64,000 nt of DNA from Calamus simplicifolius (GCA_900491605.1 UESW01004562.1:563221-627220), one strand, 5' to 3'. Positions 43,881 to 55,743 are shown, counted from the first letter of the stretch. Made by a program: numbers and translations. The notes: a model not told the origin generated them from the letters alone.

Positions 43881-44400
43881 TTTTTTTTTTTGGATTACAC
43901 TGAAGAAGAATAAACTCTCCTATAACGTTAACAACGAAGATCTATAGGAACCAAATGCATGGTAGTCCCAAGAAAATCAGCTACCGCATACCAGGTCCCA
44001 GTCTTTCCCAAGCTTCACGAAGCTTCGCCAATGGAACTGAAACTCCAAATAGAACACAACCTCCAGCTACCACAAAATGATGAACAGGTCCCCTCGTAAC
44101 AGAGCTCCCACCTCCTTGCACTCCAATGATTTCTCACGCTTTCCATCGAAGTTAATCCTGAGGAAATCAGGAGGTGGAGGGTGGAGGCTTCCAAGTGAAG
44201 AAGAAAAAATAGGAAGCCGCAGGTGCAGGATAGGGGACACAGATTTCCCTAGCTATCAAAGAGTCATTGTAAGACAAAGCACAAGCGAATTGAGCAGCGT
44301 GAAGCGTAGCTTTCATGAGGATCAACGGAGGACTAAGACACAAGTTATCAAAAGTGCGTGAATTTCTGGCTATCCTGATGTGGTAAGCAATATTACACAC
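43881..44400 (-). pseudogene. LINE ORF2 RNase H region with poly(A) tail, left part
   Basis: On the minus strand the segment reads CNIAYHIRIARNSRTFDN, the usual linker before LINE RNase H. Then come PPPDFLRINFDGK, the RNase H start, and AGGCVLFGVSVPLAKL. It ends in a poly(A) run (T-run on the plus strand, 43880-43891). Two or more frameshifts are present. The reading frame continues across element B into 62549-62823 when one copy of its target duplication is counted. This shows that B inserted into this LINE. Confidence 0.85.
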
Positions 44401-44559
44401 TGATGAAGGGTAAAATTGTTATTGTATTAATAACCGCACGCATCGACAATTGGGTCTAGTCCAATACTAACATCTCGTCGGCCAGCTGTCAAACCCACTA
44501 AACAGCGAAGCCCAATCGTCCTTAGCGGCATCAGGTCATCCCGACGACCCCAACCATCC

Positions 44560-44790
44560 ACATACCTCGGCAACTCGAGCCATTCTCATACCTCGGCAGC
44601 CCAAGCTATTCCCATACCTCGATAACCCGAGCCATCCATACCTCGGTAACCCGAGCCATCCATACCTTGACAGCCCGAGCCATTCTCATAACTCGGTTAC
44701 CCAAGCTATCCTTATACTTCGGCAACCCGAGCCGTCCCCACACCTTTACAGACCAAGCTATTCTATACCTTAGAAAACCAAATTCCCCTT
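44560..44790 (+). repeat. 28-bp tandem repeat in the element B LTR
   Basis: Units carry CTCGGCAACCCGAG, a short CTCGG...CCGAG inverted repeat, followed by CCATTC. The same array is at about 61680-61870 in the 3' LTR. Confidence 0.85.
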
Positions 44791-45101
44791 CGCCTCGGCC
44801 GGGCCGAGGTGCTCGAATACCTTTGCGGAATCCGGCGCGGGAGAGTGCGAATTTACTATAACTAAATAAGATTCAAAACGAGGAATCATGCTCAGGAGTG
44901 GCCTAGGACCTACGGGAGTGGCCTAGAACCTACGCAATCGCTGAATCTCAAGGCATCAACCAGCTCTCCCAGCCGTCGATCCTCTAACTGACAAGATACG
45001 GGTTCTACTGACCTCATAACAAACTTGATTCGAATCCGTTCTGAATCCTAACGACTTTCAGACCTCCCCTCGTGGCACGCCCAAGGAATCAGGTGATCCT
45101 C

Positions 45102-45110
45102 CATAAATAT
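45102..45110 (+). promoter_or_regulatory. TATA-like box in the 5' LTR of element B
   Basis: CATAAATAT in TCCTCCATAAATATCA. The same string is at 62205-62213 in the 3' LTR, and the position parallels TATAAATA in D. Confidence 0.55.
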
Positions 45111-45430
45111 CATTGCCTTCCAACCTCTTAGGTACGCATGCTTGAACGCCCATTCATTTTTACTTATCATAATCACATAGAGAGTAGCTCCATCTGGGCT
45201 CAGAGCTCTCGGGAGAGAATACCCATCTAGGGGAGCTCTTATGTGAGAGTCTTCTCCTCATATCTGCTTGCTGTGAATCTCCACTGACTTGGGCGTTGGA
45301 GGGCCCTCCGCAGAGGGCAACCCCCACAGCACCCTCTGCGCATTGACTGTCTTGCAGGTTCCACCCTAAGGCGACGAGATCGGCATCCGGAAGCGCACCC
45401 AAGTCGGAGAACGGATTTCTGCGGCAACAG

Positions 45431-45449
45431 ATTGGCGCTAGAGGAAGGG
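45431..45449 (+). other. Primer-binding site of element B
   Basis: ATTGGCGCTAGAGGAAGGG follows the LTR after one base and matches element D. Confidence 0.85.
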
Positions 45450-45514
45450 CCTCAAGTCCCATAAACTTGTGATCCAGGAGAAAAGACTCAAAGAACCAGA
45501 GGAAGCATCCTCTA

Positions 45515-47010
45515 ATGGTCAATCGAAGAAGAGCCATGTCCGATGTTCAGGATCAGACCGCCTCTCAAAGGCCTGATCCGATCAGCGGTGCGGTACCTCC
45601 ACCGCCACCGCAAGTTGAAACTCCTTCGCCCAACGACGACGGTAACGCTGGACCAGTTCCCCGCTCTGGTTCAGCAGGTCCAGGCATTGACCCAGCTGGT
45701 CTAGGGCTCCAAGCGACTCCTGGCCCCGCCATCCCTGCTCCTTAGCTTCATGAAGAGGCCGCTACCTCTGCTCCGCCAGCGATCTCCTCCTCTAATCCAC
45801 TGGAAGCAGCGGATTGTCGTCACCAGCCCGCAAAAGCGAAGCCAGTGCCGCAGCAAGCTGGAGGGAAGAGCCCGCTCAGATCTAGGCAGGTTCGTTCTCC
45901 CTCTCTGGTGTCTTCCTAAAACTTGACGCCCCTACCGTCTTTCCATCGCCCGATCCCTCCTACAACTCTGGATGAAGGGATCAGGCAACAGATGCAGGAG
46001 ATGCGTCGGGAATGGTGTCAGGAGTTAGACGCCATCAGACAAGCCCCTCCGTCCCAACCGAAAGCGGAGCAAGACATTCCCTTCTTCGAGAGGATCAAGG
46101 GAAGTGATTCCCCCTTATATCAAGCTCCCTACCATCGAGCCATACCATGGATCCACCGATCCCGACGACCACTTGAGCAGCTTCAGATCCATCATGATGT
46201 TCCACGGAGCGTCGGATGCGATCCTATGTCGAGCCTTCCCCTCCACTCTAAGGGGATCTACCCGAACCTGGTTCAATAGCCTGAAGCCAGGTTCCATTGA
46301 TTCTTTTGACGAACTGAGCTGTTTGCTCATTAGCCAGTTCATCAGTAGCCGTCGCCAGTGATGAAGATCTAATTCCCTCTTCAAGGTCAACCAGAGAGAG
46401 GGGAAATCGCTGAAGAATTACCTCGGCCGCTTTAACACGGCCCTCTTAGAATTCGATCATCTCAACCATGAGGTGGCCATGTCCACCCTGGCCGAAGGAG
46501 TATTGAAGGAGGAAGACTTTATCTGGCTCTAGAGGTTAACTACCCCAAGAGCCTTTCGGACATGATATCCTAGCGGACAAGTACGCCAGGGTTGAAGAAT
46601 TGAGGAGATCAGCTCGGACCGAGCAGCTGAAGAAGAAGGAGGCAAAGGGCTCGGACAAGTAACGGGCCCACCGCCGTGCTAGCCCGCTTCGCCACCATAG
46701 AGCTCCTCCGCCACCGTCTCGAGATCGAACTCGAAGTCCGGTCCAAAGGTTCGACCGCTACACTCCCTCACAGCGCCAAGAGCGTAGATCCTGATGGAGA
46801 TCGAGCGGCAAATTCCTCGGCCTCCTCCTCTCCGAGGCAATGCGACTCGGAGGGACCCGGCCAAGTATAGTCGCTTCCATCGGGATTATGGACACGATAC
46901 CGAAGACTGCTGGCAGCTCAAGAACGAGGTCGAGCGATTGATCCGGCAGGGCAGACTGGACCGGTTCAGAGGGCCTCCTGAGTCGAACAATAAGGAGAAT
47001 CACCAGCCCT
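45515..47010 (+). pseudogene. Element B gag
   Basis: The start MVNRRRAMSDVQDQ matches D. After stops near 45745 and 45917 the central Gag domain reads EPYHGSTDPDDHLSSF ... TWFNSLKPGS at 46128-46300. A later segment has RFHRDYGHDTEDCWQLK near 46875. The protein would build the particle and bind RNA. It is broken by several stops and at least two frameshifts. Confidence 0.88.
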
Positions 47011-47039
47011 AGCCTCGCCAACTTCCTCCACCAAATCCT

Positions 47040-47531
47040 TTGGTCATTGGCAATGTCAATGTGATAGCGGCAGCCGGCTCCTCATCTTCTTGGTCAAGCG
47101 AGAAGGAAAACTCGCCAAAGAAAGCTCGAGTTGATGAGCTCACTTTCTCTGATAAAGACCTTTGGGAGGTACAGTACCCCCATGATGATGCCTTGGTTGT
47201 ATCTTTGAACATGAACAATTATGATGTACACCGTATCTTGATTGATAGTGGAAGCTCTATTAATGTTCTGTATTTTGATGCCTTTGTAAGTTTAAAATTC
47301 TGGGTAGAAAGCCTTCGACCGGTGGAGTCCACCCTAGTGGGCTTCACAGGTGACTCCATAATCTCTGAAGGAATCATCACTCTGTCAGTCCGAGCCGGCA
47401 CCTGGCCCTGCATGGCTATCGTGCTCATGGATTTCCTCGTGACCAAGCTTAGGTCTCCTTACAATGCCATCCTCGATAAACCGGGGCAAATATCTCTCAA
47501 AGCCATCATTTCATTCCCCATCTCGCCATGA
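47040..47531 (+). pseudogene. Element B aspartic protease
   Basis: The motif RILIDSGSSINVLYFDAF at about 47230-47283 keeps the catalytic DSG, unlike D. It stays open for 163 codons in the same frame as the gag centre and ends at a stop at 47529, before RT. Surrounding pol is broken, so a functional polyprotein is unlikely. Confidence 0.85.
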
Positions 47532-47739
47532 AGTTCTCCACCGAATAGGGAGTGGGGGTTGTTCGAGGAAGTCAGATCATAGCTCGACATTGCTTTGTCA
47601 CCGACCTTCAGTCCAGAAAGCCCAAGGTGGATGAGCTGGATGCTCGGAAGATTTTGTCGAGCAATGAGGAGAGCCAGCCGAAGAACTAGGAAGTACACTC
47701 GATGAAACCCATCCGATCGAACCATAAAGATCGGGTCGC

Positions 47740-48508
47740 GGCTGGAAGGAAAGCTTCAGCAAAAATTAATTGAATTCTTTCGGAGGAATGCTGACGTCTT
47801 CGCCTGGTCTGCATCGGATATGCTTGGAATCAGCTCAGATATCCTGGTCCACCGCCTCAGCATGGATAAGACATTCAACCAATTAGAAGAAAAGGAGCTT
47901 CACCTCCGAGCACCAAAAAGCCATCGAAGAAGTGGATAGACTCATCAAAGCCAAATTTATCCGGGAAGTTAATTACCCCGACTGGCTGGCGAATGTGGTC
48001 ATGATGAAAAAGTTGAATGGCAAATGGAGGATCTGCATCGACTTCACTGACCTCAACAAGGCCTGCCCAAAAGATAGCTTCCCTCTTCCGAAGATCGACT
48101 AGCTCGTGGATTCAACTTCGGGCCATCAAATGCTGACTTTCATGGATGCCTATTCGGGCTACAACTAGATCCAAATGATGCCCGAAGATGAGGAGAAAAC
48201 CACCTTTATCACCGACCGAGGTATCTATTGCTACCGAGTTATGCCTTTTGGTTTAAAAAATGCAGGTGCCACCTACCAAAGGCTGGTCAACAAAGTCTTT
48301 AAGGAGCAAATCAGTTGGAACATGGAGGTGTATGTTGATGATATGCTGGTAAAAAGCAAGGAGGCATCCCAGCACATCAAGGATCTCACAGAGAGCTTCG
48401 CCACACTTCGAAAGTATCAGATAAAGCTCAACCCCACCAAATGCGCCTTCGGGGTCAACTCCGGAAATTCCTTGACTTCATGGTTTCTCATTGAGGCATC
48501 GAGGTAAA
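47740..48508 (+). pseudogene. Element B reverse transcriptase
   Basis: RT motifs are present in order: REVNYPDWLANVVMMKK, CIDFTDLNKACPKDSF, FMDAYSGYN, MPFGLKNAGATYQRL and the intact catalytic YVDDML at 48331-48345. Stops replace residues at KID*LVD (48101-48103) and YN*IQM (48166-48168). The active site is intact but the frame is not. Confidence 0.9.
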
Positions 48509-49560
48509 TCCTCAGAAGATCCAAGCCCTGCAATAAATGACCCCGCCTGAGTTAGTGAAGGACGTGCAATGCCTCACTGGGAGAGTAGCAGCCCTCAGCC
48601 GCTTCATTGCTCGATCGGCCGAGAAATGCCTTTCCTTCTTCAAAGTGCTTCGATCGGCCAAAGACTTCCAATGGACCCTGATTCCCAGAAGTCCTTTGAA
48701 GACCTCAAGAAATACCTCGGCTTACTACCTCTCCTCAGCAGCCCGAAGCCAGGGGAAGTGCTGAACCTATACTTGGCGGTCTTTGAAAACACTGTTGGCT
48801 TGTCAGAGAGGAAAACAAAGCCCAAAGACCTGTTTATTATGTCAGCAAACTACTCAAGGACGTTGAAACGAGGTATACCCGAGTCGAGAAGATGGTTCTG
48901 GCTTTAGTAACATCGGTCCGAAAGCTGCGGCCATATTTTCAAGCACACATTGTCACTGTCTGACTGACCAACCCATCAAAGTAATTATTCATCGCCCAGA
49001 GGCATCGGAGAGAATGACCAAATGGGCTGTCGAGCTGAACAAGCATGACATTCAATATCAGCCTCGTCCAACCATTAAAGCCCAGGTTCTGGCGGACTTC
49101 CTCCTCGAGTGCACCATACCCAAAGATGGCTCTGCTTCGGATAGCCCCAATAATCAAAGCCCAACGCCCCATGGTTGCTTAACGCCGATGGATCCTCCAG
49201 CGGGTGATTCTGGCGTCAGTCTGGTCCTCACAGTCCAGAGGGTGCAACCTTCGAATATGGCGTCTGCTTCTCCTTCCCGGCCTCGAACAATAAAGCGGAG
49301 TATGAAGCCCTGCTCTCCGAACTCCGAATTGCCCACGAGCTTAAAGTCAAAAAACTAATTGCCTGCACCGACTCCCAGTTGGCGGCCGGCCAGGTGTAGG
49401 GAGAGTTCGAGGCTCGAGAGCCGAGTATGATTCGGTATCTCCAAAAGGTACGATTTATCCTTCTCTTTCAATGAATTCAAAATCATCTAGATCCCAAGGG
49501 CTGAAAACACGCGCGCCAACCTTCTGTTTCGCCTGGCAACTACAAAGTCAATGGATCTCG
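48509..49560 (+). pseudogene. Element B RNase H and second (archaeal-type) RNase H
   Basis: The RT connection (LTGRVAALSRFIARSAEKCL) leads into RNase H (PKPGEVLNLYLAVFEN, then SKLLKD). After IQYQPRPTIKAQVLADFLLE the second RNase H follows in shifted frames (LTSPEG-like, NNKAEYEALLSELRIA, then ENTRANLLFRLAT). The order and double RNase H match D and the Tat lineage. Several frameshifts disrupt it. Confidence 0.78.
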
Positions 49561-49759
49561 AGCGAAAATTCTGCTTGGAGGTCCTGAGAAGCCCAGCATC
49601 GCCGATGCTAACCAGATGATGCAAATCAATACCGAGCCATCCTGGATGGACCCGCTGCATAAATACCTTAAAGAAGGGCTGCTGCCCACTGACAGAAAAG
49701 AAGCAAGGAAGCTGAAGATGCAATCACCTCATTACATCCTAATTGATGACCGGTTATAC

Positions 49760-50850
49760 AAATGGTCCTTCTCAATGCCGCTGCTTCAAGTGCCTTCGAC
49801 CAACAGAGGCCGATTATGCTCTTCGGAAGGTCCATGAAGGCATTGCGGCAATCATCTTGGTGGTCGGGCCCTGTGCCACAAAGTGTTGCGCCAAGGGTAT
49901 TATTGGCCGACAATGCAGAAAGATGCCAATAACCTTGTTCGAGCTTATGATTCGTGCCAGAGGCACTCAAATGTCCAGAGGCTCCCCTCGGCACACCTGA
50001 CTTCCATATCATTCCCCTGGCCCTTCGCCAAATAGGGAATGGATATTCTTGGCCCTTTCCCCTCGTAATAGGGCAAAAAAAGTTCTTATTTTTGCAATTG
50101 ATTATTTCACTAAGTGGGTTGAAGCCGAAGCAGTCGCCCAAATAACCAAAGCTTGAGTTAAAGACTTCTATGGAGATCCATCATTTGCCGCTTCGGCCTT
50201 CCCCACACTATCATCACCGACAACGGGAAGCAGTTCGACAACCCTAAGTTTTGAGAGTTCTACGAGGATCATGGCATTCTCCATTGCTTGAGATCGGTCG
50301 GACATCCTCAAGCTAATGGAGAGGCTGAGGTAACCAACCGAACTCTCCTATAGGGAATTAAAGCTCGGCTCAATCGGGTGCGAGGTAGATGGGCCGAGGA
50401 ACTCCACCATGTATTGTGGGCATACCGAACCACTGAGAGGATACCCACGGGACAAACCCCATTTAAGATGGCTTTCGGCATAGAGGCTATCATCCCTGTG
50501 GAAGTTGGACTTCCCTCCCTTCGTGTGGAAGGTTATTCGGAGGAATCCAATGATGAACAGCTCCGAACCAATCTCGACTAGTAGAAGAAGTCAGGGAGAA
50601 AGCCAGAATCCGGATGGCCGCCTACCAGCAAAGGGTTGCCCGCTATCACTCCACCAGAGTTCAAGGGAAATTTTTCCTCCCAGCGATCTGGTGCTTCGAA
50701 AAGCAACCGTCTCGAAGCCCTTGGAGCAAGAAAAATTATCCCCGAATTGGGAAGGCCCCTACCAAGTGGCAGAAGTAATCAGACCCAACCTACAAGCTCC
50801 AAGAGTTGGATGGAAAATCTATTCCTTGGACATGGAACTCGGATAATCTC
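49760..50850 (+). pseudogene. Element B integrase
   Basis: The zinc-binding region begins YALRKVHEGI and is frameshifted. The core has GMDILGPFPLV near 50036 after a stop, and ITDNGKQFDNPKF at about 50211-50249, so the first two catalytic Asp residues are kept. HPQANGEAEVTNRTL follows near 50300, with the catalytic Glu. The C-terminal part contains PNWEGPYQVAEV at about 50740. Stops at about 50035, 50253 and 50351 break it. Confidence 0.87.
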
Positions 50851-50982
50851 CGTGCATATCATCAATAAAAGTATGCTCTTACTAAACTCATTTTATTCAT
50901 TGAATTAAATTTAATTCTCAAAGACTCACAAAATTCTTATAACTCTCTTTGAAAGCTGCAATGAGAAGTAGGTCTTACTATA

Positions 50983-51712
50983 TATTAAATCCTCGGCCGG
51001 GCCGAGCAATCTCCGTACCTTGCCGTGCCAAGTAAAATATATTTGACAAACCTTGGCTGGGCCAAGAGAGCTTCGTACCTTGGCCGCGCCAAGTAAAATA
51101 TAATCTTTATAAATCCTTAGCCGGGCCGAGCGATCTCCGTACATTGGCCGCGCCAAGTAAAATATATTTGACAAACCTCGGCTGGGCCGAGAGAGCTTCA
51201 TACCTTGGCCGCGCCAAGTAAAATATAATCTTTATAAATCCTCGGCGGGCTAACCGATCTCCGTACTTTGGTCGCGCCAAGTAAATATATTTGACAAACC
51301 TCGGCTGGGTCGAGAGAGCTTTGTACCTTGGCCGAACCAAGTAAAATATAATATTTATAAATCCTCGGTCGGGCCAAGTGATCTCCGTACCTTGGCCGCG
51401 CCAAGTAAAATATATTTAACAAACCTCGGCTGGGCCGAGAGAGCTTCGTACATTGGCCGCGCCAAATAAAATATAATCTTTATAAATCCTCGATCGGACT
51501 GAGCGATTTTTGTACCTTGGCTGTACCAAGTAAAATATATTTGACAAACCTCGACTGGGCCGAGAGAGCTTCGTACATTGGCGTGCCAAATAAAATATAA
51601 TCTTTATAAATCCTCGGTCGGACCGAGCGATTTTTGTACCTTGGCCGCGCCAAGTAAAATATAATCTTTATAAATCCTCGGCCGGACCGAGCGATCTCCA
51701 TTTTTCAGAGCT
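50983..51712. repeat. 124-bp tandem repeat in element B spacer, about 6 copies
   Basis: Each copy is a pair of related halves carrying CCTCGGCCGGGCCGAG and 'ccttggccgcgccaagtaa', alternating with 'atatttgacaaa' and 'ataatctttataaat'. Both halves have inverted CTCGG/CCGAG and CTTGG/CCAAG arms. It stands where D has its 36-bp and 57-bp arrays. Confidence 0.92.
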
Positions 51713-52039
51713 ATATATAAATTTATCAACTATATTTCTATATTTATCAATTTCTCTCTTTAAATTAACATTTTCATTAGAAATTAACTCTTTATTTTTT
51801 AGCAAATTTTTATTTTCAGATTTTAGTTTTCAACTTCATGAGTTAGTTTATCCTTCTCTTTGGCAAGATTTAAATTATCATTTTTAAAGATTTATTCTTC
51901 TTTTTAAAACTTTAAAATCATAACTAATTCATTAAATGCATCATATAATTCTTCAAAATAAAATCATCACAAGGTGTTTCAGAACTTACCTCATTATCGT
52001 CGTTTGCCATAAAGAAATGTTTGCAACTTCCTTTTGTTC

Positions 52040-53054
52040 CTCCTCGGATGAGGATTCATCACTTTCACTCCATGTTGCAACATATGCCTTTTTCTTCTTC
52101 TTATGCCCCTTTTTCAGTTGAGACAATCATATCTAAAGTGCCCGGTTTCTTACATTCATAACATATGAGGGGGTCTTTCTCTTTTTCTTTGTCCTTGTCC
52201 TTCTCTTTTTCTCTTTCTCCTTCCATTTTTGTTCCATATCTTTTCTTATGAAGGGTCTCCTTCTTTCCATAAATTTCTTAAATTTCCTAGTAAGGAGAGC
52301 TGTCTCATCATCTTCCTCTTCTTCCTCACTGCTGCTTATCTCCTTTTCTGCAGCTTTAAGGGCAATTTTTTCTTCTTTTTGACTTCCTCCTCCTGATGCT
52401 GCTTCATGGTCAGTTCATGGGTCATCAATGATCCAAGTAGCTCCTCCAAAGGTAAGGTGTTGAGGTCCTTGGCTTCTTAGATTGCAGTTACCTTTGCTTC
52501 CCATGTCCTTGGAAGAGACCTAAGAATTTTACGAACCAATTCAGAGTTAGTGTAAGTCTTGCCAAGACTTTTTAGACCATTTACAATATCAGTAAATCTA
52601 GTGTACATGCATGTGATGGTTTCATTTTGTTCCATGCTAAACAATTCATACTTGTGCACTAGAATATTGATTTTAGATTCTTTAACTTGATTAGTACCCT
52701 ATGGGTAACTTCTAATCTATCTCAAATTTCTTTTGCGGAAATACATGTAGAGATTCTATTGAACTCATTAGCATCTAAAGCACAATATAAAACATTCATG
52801 GCTTTTGCATTAAGCTGAGCCATTTTCCTATCATTCTCATTCCAATCCCTTTCGGGTTTAGGAACTATTGAACCATCTACTAAGTATGTGGGTGTGCTTG
52901 GTCCATTAGTGATTACACTCTAAAGTTCATAATCTAAAGCTTGAATAAAAATTTTCATTCTAGCTTTCCAATAAGAATAATTTGAATCATTAAACAAAGG
53001 AGGTCTATTAGTAGAATGACCTTCAGCAAATGAAGATCCAGCTTGAGCTGCCAT
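52040..53054 (-). pseudogene. SIRE copia gag, decayed
   Basis: It starts MAAQAGSSFAEGHSTNRPP and continues with FNDSNYSYWKARMKIF and YLVDGSIVPKPERDWNEND, typical of copia Gag (UBN2/DUF4219). A zinc knuckle CYECKKPG...YDC lies at about 52125-52164 with a one-base deletion inside. Stops occur after DYEL and in the middle part. Confidence 0.85.
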
Positions 53055-53102
53055 TTGGATCTTTAGCTCTTGATCGTGTGATCAAATAAACAATGAGCAC
53101 TA

Positions 53103-53114
53103 GCTCTGATACCA
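53103..53114 (-). other. Primer-binding site of the SIRE element
   Basis: TGGTATCAGAGC on the minus strand begins two bases after the LTR, complementary to initiator-methionine tRNA. Confidence 0.88.
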
Positions 53115-53116
53115 AT

Positions 53117-54645
53117 TATTGGCCCAGATGGCAACCCAAGGGGGGGTGAATTGGGTTCTTAAGAATTTAACCTTTTGAAACTATGTGCTTTGAATTAAAA
53201 GAGATTAAGTGCAAGATAAATGCTAAGCACAAATAAAGAGATAGAGTGAGAGTCAAAACACACAAACACAAAGATTTTATAGTGGTTCGGTGTATCCAAC
53301 ACCTACGTCCACTCCCAAGTATCACTTGGATCCACACTATAATCTGCTTGATTACAGCCGAGTTGTTTTACAAGCTCACAACTCAAAACTTATTGTTTCC
53401 TCCGGGATCACAACGAACCCAGCTGGTTTTTTGGGCTCTCCAGCACACAACCCAACCACAAGCTATCCTTAGCTTGTACCGAGATATACTACCTCCACTA
53501 ATTCAATCCCCTGATTGAATCAGCAAATACAAATGAAAATAGAGTTTAGAGTACAAAACAACTCCTTTAAATGAGCAAATATGTAAATAAATAAGCAAGG
53601 TAAGAGAAGCCTGACTAAAGATGTTTGAATGTGTGCTTTTCTTCTTTTCTTCTTTTCCTCTTCTCCTTTGAGAGATTGAATCAGGGCCTCAGCTCAGATT
53701 CTTCACTGAAATTTGCAGTTGAGAAGTTGAGGATTTGGGGCTTTTGCTTTCTCTCTTCAAATGTTGGAAATCTTCTTGATTTGAACTTGAGAAGCTTGTG
53801 GATTTCTCTTTGAGCTTTCTGAGGATGATGGATTTGAGCTCTAAGTCTTTCCTCTTGATTTCTCTCTCTTTTTCACAGAGTATTTTTCTTGATTTTTCTT
53901 CTTTTCTTTTGTATGTGCTCTCTCTCTTCAGACGAACGATTTTTCCCTTTATATAGATCTCTTAATCCAGGTTTAGGTGGAAAATATAGCCGTTGTGAGA
54001 TGTATGGATTCTTCTACACACAAAGAAAATAGCCGTTAGAGGTTAGGTAAAAAGAAATCTTATCGTTGAAGTCCATTTGACAGATAAAAAATCCATTCCT
54101 ACAGGTTGGAGTCGGCTCCAACTTTTCAGGTGTGGCTCCAAGTCGGGTGTTCAAAAATAGTAAAGAAAAAGTTGTTGGGGAGTCGGCTCCGAGAAAGGTA
54201 AGTGTCGGCTCATCGCTTTCGGGAGTCGGCTCGGCTCCGGAAAAGTCCATAAAAACACACTCTCTGTTCTTAGGTTAGAGTCGGCTCCAGAAACTCAGGT
54301 GTTGGCTCCCGAATTCTAGGTGTCGGCTCCAGAAACTGAAACATAATGCACTTCTCTATATCTCAGGTTGGAGTCGGCTCTAAAACCCTGGGTGTCGACT
54401 CCAGACGTGCCAAAATCCCAGAAACCTTCTGATACGCCTTGGGGTTGGCTCCTGACTATTTGGGTGTCGACTCCAAGCTCTGAACTTTGAAAAGTTCTTT
54501 TAAAACATTGATTCAAAACATGTTTCTTTATTCTTTTTGATTGATCAAACATTTTTAATCCCTAAACACTTGTTAAATTTATTAGAAACGAAATGAATAT
54601 ACTCATGTCTTTTATTAATCATCAAAATCAATAATTGGGTCAATA
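53117..54645 (-). repeat. SIRE 5' LTR (1529 bp)
   Basis: It is related along its whole length to the solo LTR at 59161-60715. Terminal TG and CA are mutated on both ends (TATTGG and CAATA on the plus strand). U3 has seven GTCGGC (GCCGAC on the sense strand) motifs at 54111-54376, upstream of TATATAAAGGG at 53955-53945. Confidence 0.88.
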
Positions 54646-55368
54646 GGCATGATCGGGTGATTCCTCAAACACTCTGACGCGACTAAGGCGTCATATCATG
54701 CTTCGACAGAGGTAAGTAACCTTCCACCACTTACTGGCAAAATTATACAAGTTCTTTATTCCCTCGAGTAGGATAATGCATGCATCAAAAGTTCACAGGG
54801 CCGCCCAGGCCTGCCTCTGACCTAAACATAGGGGAATGCTTCCTCCTCAGAGGACTAGATATCGTAGCAAAAGCGCTGCTGAATTAGTAAACTATGCTAC
54901 GACCTAGAAAGCATAATGTGAGTAAGAAAACTCCCAGCACAACCATACTGGAAAAAGAAATAAATACTCGAAGGAAGAATATTAAAAAACTTTCATTATT
55001 AATGAAAAAATTATAACCTCTTGAAAGACATTACAAGTGCGTCGTAGCACAGGAAATAAAGATAAATAAAAAGCTCGACTGAGCAGCTTCGGTCGATAAC
55101 GATGTCTCTACATCCGATCCCAAAAATCAAAGAAATCAGACAGCTCTGTTGAGCCACTGGTTAATGCCAAAGAACAAAGTAGGCCATCCACGGATCCCTC
55201 AAGCGAACACGTTGAGGGGTCCTAACCAGGTCAAAAACCCATGGATGCTTATGCCAATGAGGCCTCCTCCCGAGTGGGATGCTGGGCTGCTAGTCACTAC
55301 CCAAGCACATAGGCAGGGAACCAGCAGACCAACACCACTCTCCTCTTCCTCACATGGAAAAAGATTCC
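54646..55368. other. Element B spacer
   Basis: No gene. The part at about 55130-55360 aligns with D 16931-17160 on the opposite strand, which confirms that it belongs to the Tat element. Confidence 0.5.
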
Positions 55369-55674
55369 TCAGGTGGATGAACTGAGGATCCAAATTGAGG
55401 AAGGAGGTGAGCTCCATGTCTTCCATGGGGAGTACGTATGCTTTGCATTTCCTGTGGTTCCCATGATAAGTGACAAAGGATACATAGGAAGCGCGTATGT
55501 GCGCTCCCCATATGACCTCTGTGGGCATCCCGTGTGCTCTCCATATGACCTCCGAGATTCTTCCTTAAGGGCTACTTGCTCTTCAGCAGCTTCTCCATCA
55601 CACCAGCTATGTGGGACAAACCAGCTTTCAAAAGGGAAGCTCGATCTCTCCACTCTCAATGAAACAGGCGCCAT
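55369..55674 (-). CDS. Small conserved ORF on the antisense strand of element B
   Basis: The ATG lies 78 bp downstream of TATAAAAAGGGC and opens 101 codons, starting MAPVSLRVERSSFPFES and containing AAEEQ. The first 40 residues resemble the small ORF of D. The rest differs, partly through a short duplication of 'tcatatgggg'. No domain is recognised and no signal peptide or membrane segment is evident. Confidence 0.4.
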   Translation of the reverse strand: MAPVSLRVERSSFPFESWFVPHSWCDGEAAEEQVALKEESRRSYGEHTGCPQRSYGERTYALPMYPLSLIMGTTGNAKHTYSPWKTWSSPPSSIWILSSST

Positions 55675-55743
55675 GAAAGCCCTTACAAACTCACAGAGAA
55701 GAGAAGGCCTTGGGAGATGGCCTAACATAGTCCGCTCCCTGCC

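Larger units (their letters stand above)
44401..45429 (+). repeat. Element B 5' LTR (1029 bp)
   Basis: It contains about eight units of about 28 bp with CATACCTCGGCAACCCGAGC-like sequence at 44560-44790. A TATA-like CATAAATAT is at 45102-45110, and U5 ends CTGCGGCAACA. Confidence 0.94.
51713..54645 (-). mobile_element. Truncated SIRE-type Ty1/copia element inside element B
   Basis: Read on the minus strand, a 1.5-kb LTR is followed by a primer-binding site and a decayed gag region, and stops abruptly at about 51713 against the tandem array. The long LTR, its TGTTGACCxAATTATTG-type start and the UBN2-type Gag fit the SIRE/Maximus lineage. Pol and the 3' LTR are missing. A target duplication cannot be checked because one end is lost. 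Confidence 0.85.

Noticed and set aside
50926..51701. Several Arg/Tyr-rich minus-strand frames of 73-91 codons
   Set aside because: They arise from the 124-bp array of element B.
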